DNA from: Deinococcus malanensis
Lineage (GTDB): Bacteria; Deinococcota; Deinococci; Deinococcales; Deinococcaceae
Assembly: GCF_014647655.1 (NCBI RefSeq)
Contig: NZ_BMPP01000045.1
Coordinates: 1 to 7,998 of the forward strand
Length of the DNA stretch: 7,998 bases
Direction: 5' to 3'
Part shown: positions 7,157 through 7,998 of the stretch, one piece after another
Layout of the letters: every line of letters begins with the position of its first letter
Numbering within the stretch: the stretch's first letter is position 1
Made by a program: the position numbers and the translations under genes
The notes under the pieces: generated by a model
What the model was told of the DNA's origin: nothing
The model's input: the letters and a program-made list of their open reading frames with translations, nothing else
The model's database searches: none

Positions 7157-7210
7157 AGCCCAGCCGAGGCAGGCGATGTTCCGTACCGGGCGCAGCGTAA
7201 CGGCTGGGCT
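7157..7210. repeat. 10-bp perfect inverted repeat with a 34-base interior
   Basis: AGCCCAGCCG (7157-7166) and CGGCTGGGCT (7201-7210) are exact reverse complements separated by 34 bases. The pair could form a long-loop hairpin in a transcript or mark a spaced operator. The arms have no terminator-like T-tract. Confidence 0.4.
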
Positions 7211-7353
7211 CTTACAGTGACCGTTCATGGTGCCGCCAGAAGCGCATGAAGGCCGAGGCAACCAGAGCAAAGCGTCAATATGAGGGTCGCTGTCTGGCTT
7301 CCGGACGCGCCGCCGGCCAGTGGGTGCATTTCAAGCCTGAACGGGGGTGGACT

Positions 7354-7998
7354 TCACGTCTGCTGGAGCATCTCCAGAAACACGGTTACGATTTGCGGAT
7401 CAAAATGCGTGCCTGCTCCTGCCTGAATGTGCTGTAACGCCCTCTCCAGTGTCCACGCCGCCCTGTACGGACGGTCACTCGTGAGCGCGTCAAAGACATC
7501 CACCACCGCGAACGCTCTGGCTGTCAGCGGGATTGCAGTGCTCCGGAGTCCTGCCGGGTACCCGGTCCCGTCCCATTTCTCATGGTGGCACTGCGGGATG
7601 TCCAGGGTAGGGCGGAGAAACCTGATCGGCGCGAGCAGCTCCACTGCCATATCCGGGTGCTTTCTCATAACCACCCACTCCTCCTCGGTGAGTGGTCCCG
7701 CTTTCAGCAGGATCACATCCGGGATCGCCATCTTCCCGATGTCATGCAGTAAGGCCCCCCGGCGCACATCCAGCAAATCCTCGGGAGGTAACCCCAACGC
7801 CCGGCAGAGTTCAACCGTCCGTTCGGTGACCCGCCTGGAATGCCCTTCAGTTTCCTTGTCCCGGAAGTCCAGGGCGCGCGCCCAACCTTCAATGGTTTCG
7901 TCGTACGCCAGACGCAGCGCCAGGTTCTGACGCTCCAACGCCTCGAAGAGATTGCAATTCTCCACCGCGATGGCCAACTGGCCGACCAGCAGGTCCAG
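7354..7998 (-). CDS. GAF-HD-GYP cyclic di-GMP phosphodiesterase, 5' end outside window
   Basis: C-terminal 214 residues of a cytoplasmic protein; the frame is open to the right edge. The first visible residues (LDLLVGQLAIAVENCNLF) are the last helix of a GAF domain, so the TTG at 7977 is not a true start. Numbering from that codon, a short coiled linker leads into an HD-GYP domain (about 26-205). It has GHSRRV (H46), the metal-binding HDIGK (H78, D79), KHP (H107), the HHEKWDGTGYP signature (H131, H132, GYP at 139-141), D160 in VVDVFDALTSDRPY, and GTHFDP near the end. All the hallmark positions are present, so active hydrolysis of cyclic di-GMP, to pGpG or GMP, is expected from the family. The TGA at 7354-7356 ends the protein directly after the domain. 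It lies upstream of, and in the same direction as, the second GGDEF-EAL gene. The upstream sensory portion cannot be seen. Confidence 0.93.
   Translation of the reverse strand: MDLLVGQLAIAVENCNLFEALERQNLALRLAYDETIEGWARALDFRDKETEGHSRRVTERTVELCRALGLPPEDLLDVRRGALLHDIGKMAIPDVILLKAGPLTEEEWVVMRKHPDMAVELLAPIRFLRPTLDIPQCHHEKWDGTGYPAGLRSTAIPLTARAFAVVDVFDALTSDRPYRAAWTLERALQHIQAGAGTHFDPQIVTVFLEMLQQT

Larger units (their letters stand above)
7018..7353. other. 336-bp spacer/leader rich in inverted and direct repeats
   Basis: The spacer lies between the end of the HD-GYP gene and the start of the second GGDEF-EAL gene, both on the minus strand. It holds three repeat structures, listed separately (7065-7094, 7096-7153, 7157-7210). 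It also has a bulged CTGG..CCGG / CCGG..CCAG hairpin at 7294-7320, just past the HD-GYP stop, which lacks a T-tract. Minus-strand TTGAC-type sequences occur at 7152-7157 and near 7280, but neither has a credible -10 box at normal spacing. Short frames here (24 codons on the minus strand from 7228; a 63-codon plus-strand frame at 7246-7437 that overlaps the HD-GYP gene) show no protein-like features. I interpret the stretch as control sequence for the 5242-7017 gene. Confidence 0.4.

Noticed and set aside
7154..7228. A 24-codon minus-strand frame between the HD-GYP and GGDEF-EAL genes
   Set aside because: It is short, has no good ribosome binding site, and is overlapped by the inverted repeat; a chance frame is more likely.
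7294..7320. Terminator after the HD-GYP gene
   Set aside because: The CTGG/CCAG hairpin needs a bulge and has no T-tract on the transcribed strand, so it is too weak to annotate as a terminator.
7018..7353. Cyclic di-GMP riboswitch in the leader of the second GGDEF-EAL gene
   Set aside because: This was considered because of the context. I could not find the conserved core sequences of the known class I riboswitch on the minus strand, and the hairpins present do not resemble its two-stem layout.
7246..7437. A 63-codon plus-strand frame at the HD-GYP 3' end
   Set aside because: Its last third is antisense to the HD-GYP gene, and the rest shows no motif or credible ribosome binding site.

Overview
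This is an 8-kb stretch of GC-rich bacterial DNA. Its coding sequence is almost entirely second-messenger (cyclic di-GMP) and two-component signalling. The GC-rich third codon positions and the GAF-headed GGDEF-EAL, HD-GYP and multi-PAS kinase genes resemble Deinococcus, but that is an inference from style; there is no rRNA or other marker gene to confirm it. I see no tRNA, rRNA, CRISPR array, insertion sequence or integrase.

Layout, left to right. (1) Positions 1-2834, plus strand: the larger part of a soluble hybrid-sensor-type histidine kinase. It runs in from the left edge with the tail of a GAF domain, then five PAS domains, a HisKA domain and an HATPase_c domain. (2) Positions 2835-3290: a 456-bp gap. 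On the minus strand it carries what looks like the debris of small genes, including a zinc-ribbon reading frame broken by one stop codon. (3) Positions 3291-5096, plus: a GAF-GGDEF-EAL protein with all catalytic motifs and an intact inhibitory I-site. (4) Positions 5097-5241: a short convergent junction with two compact hairpins. (5) Positions 5242-7017, minus: a second GAF-GGDEF-EAL protein, paralogous to the first and facing it tail to tail, with complete catalytic motifs but a lost I-site arginine. (6) Positions 7018-7353: a 336-bp leader or spacer rich in inverted and direct repeats. (7) Positions 7354-7998, minus: the C-terminal part of a GAF-HD-GYP phosphodiesterase that runs in from the right edge.

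How they may work together (inference). The two GGDEF-EAL proteins could each make cyclic di-GMP from two GTP and break it down to pGpG. The HD-GYP protein would hydrolyse it further. The histidine kinase senses through stacked PAS/GAF domains, but no response regulator is visible beside it. All four proteins appear cytoplasmic, because no membrane segment is visible in any of them. Each carries, or shows the remnant of, a GAF domain, so the locus reads as a set of small-ligand or redox/light-type sensors feeding one nucleotide pool. The clearest functional contrast is between the two GGDEF-EAL paralogues: one retains product inhibition and the other appears to have lost it.
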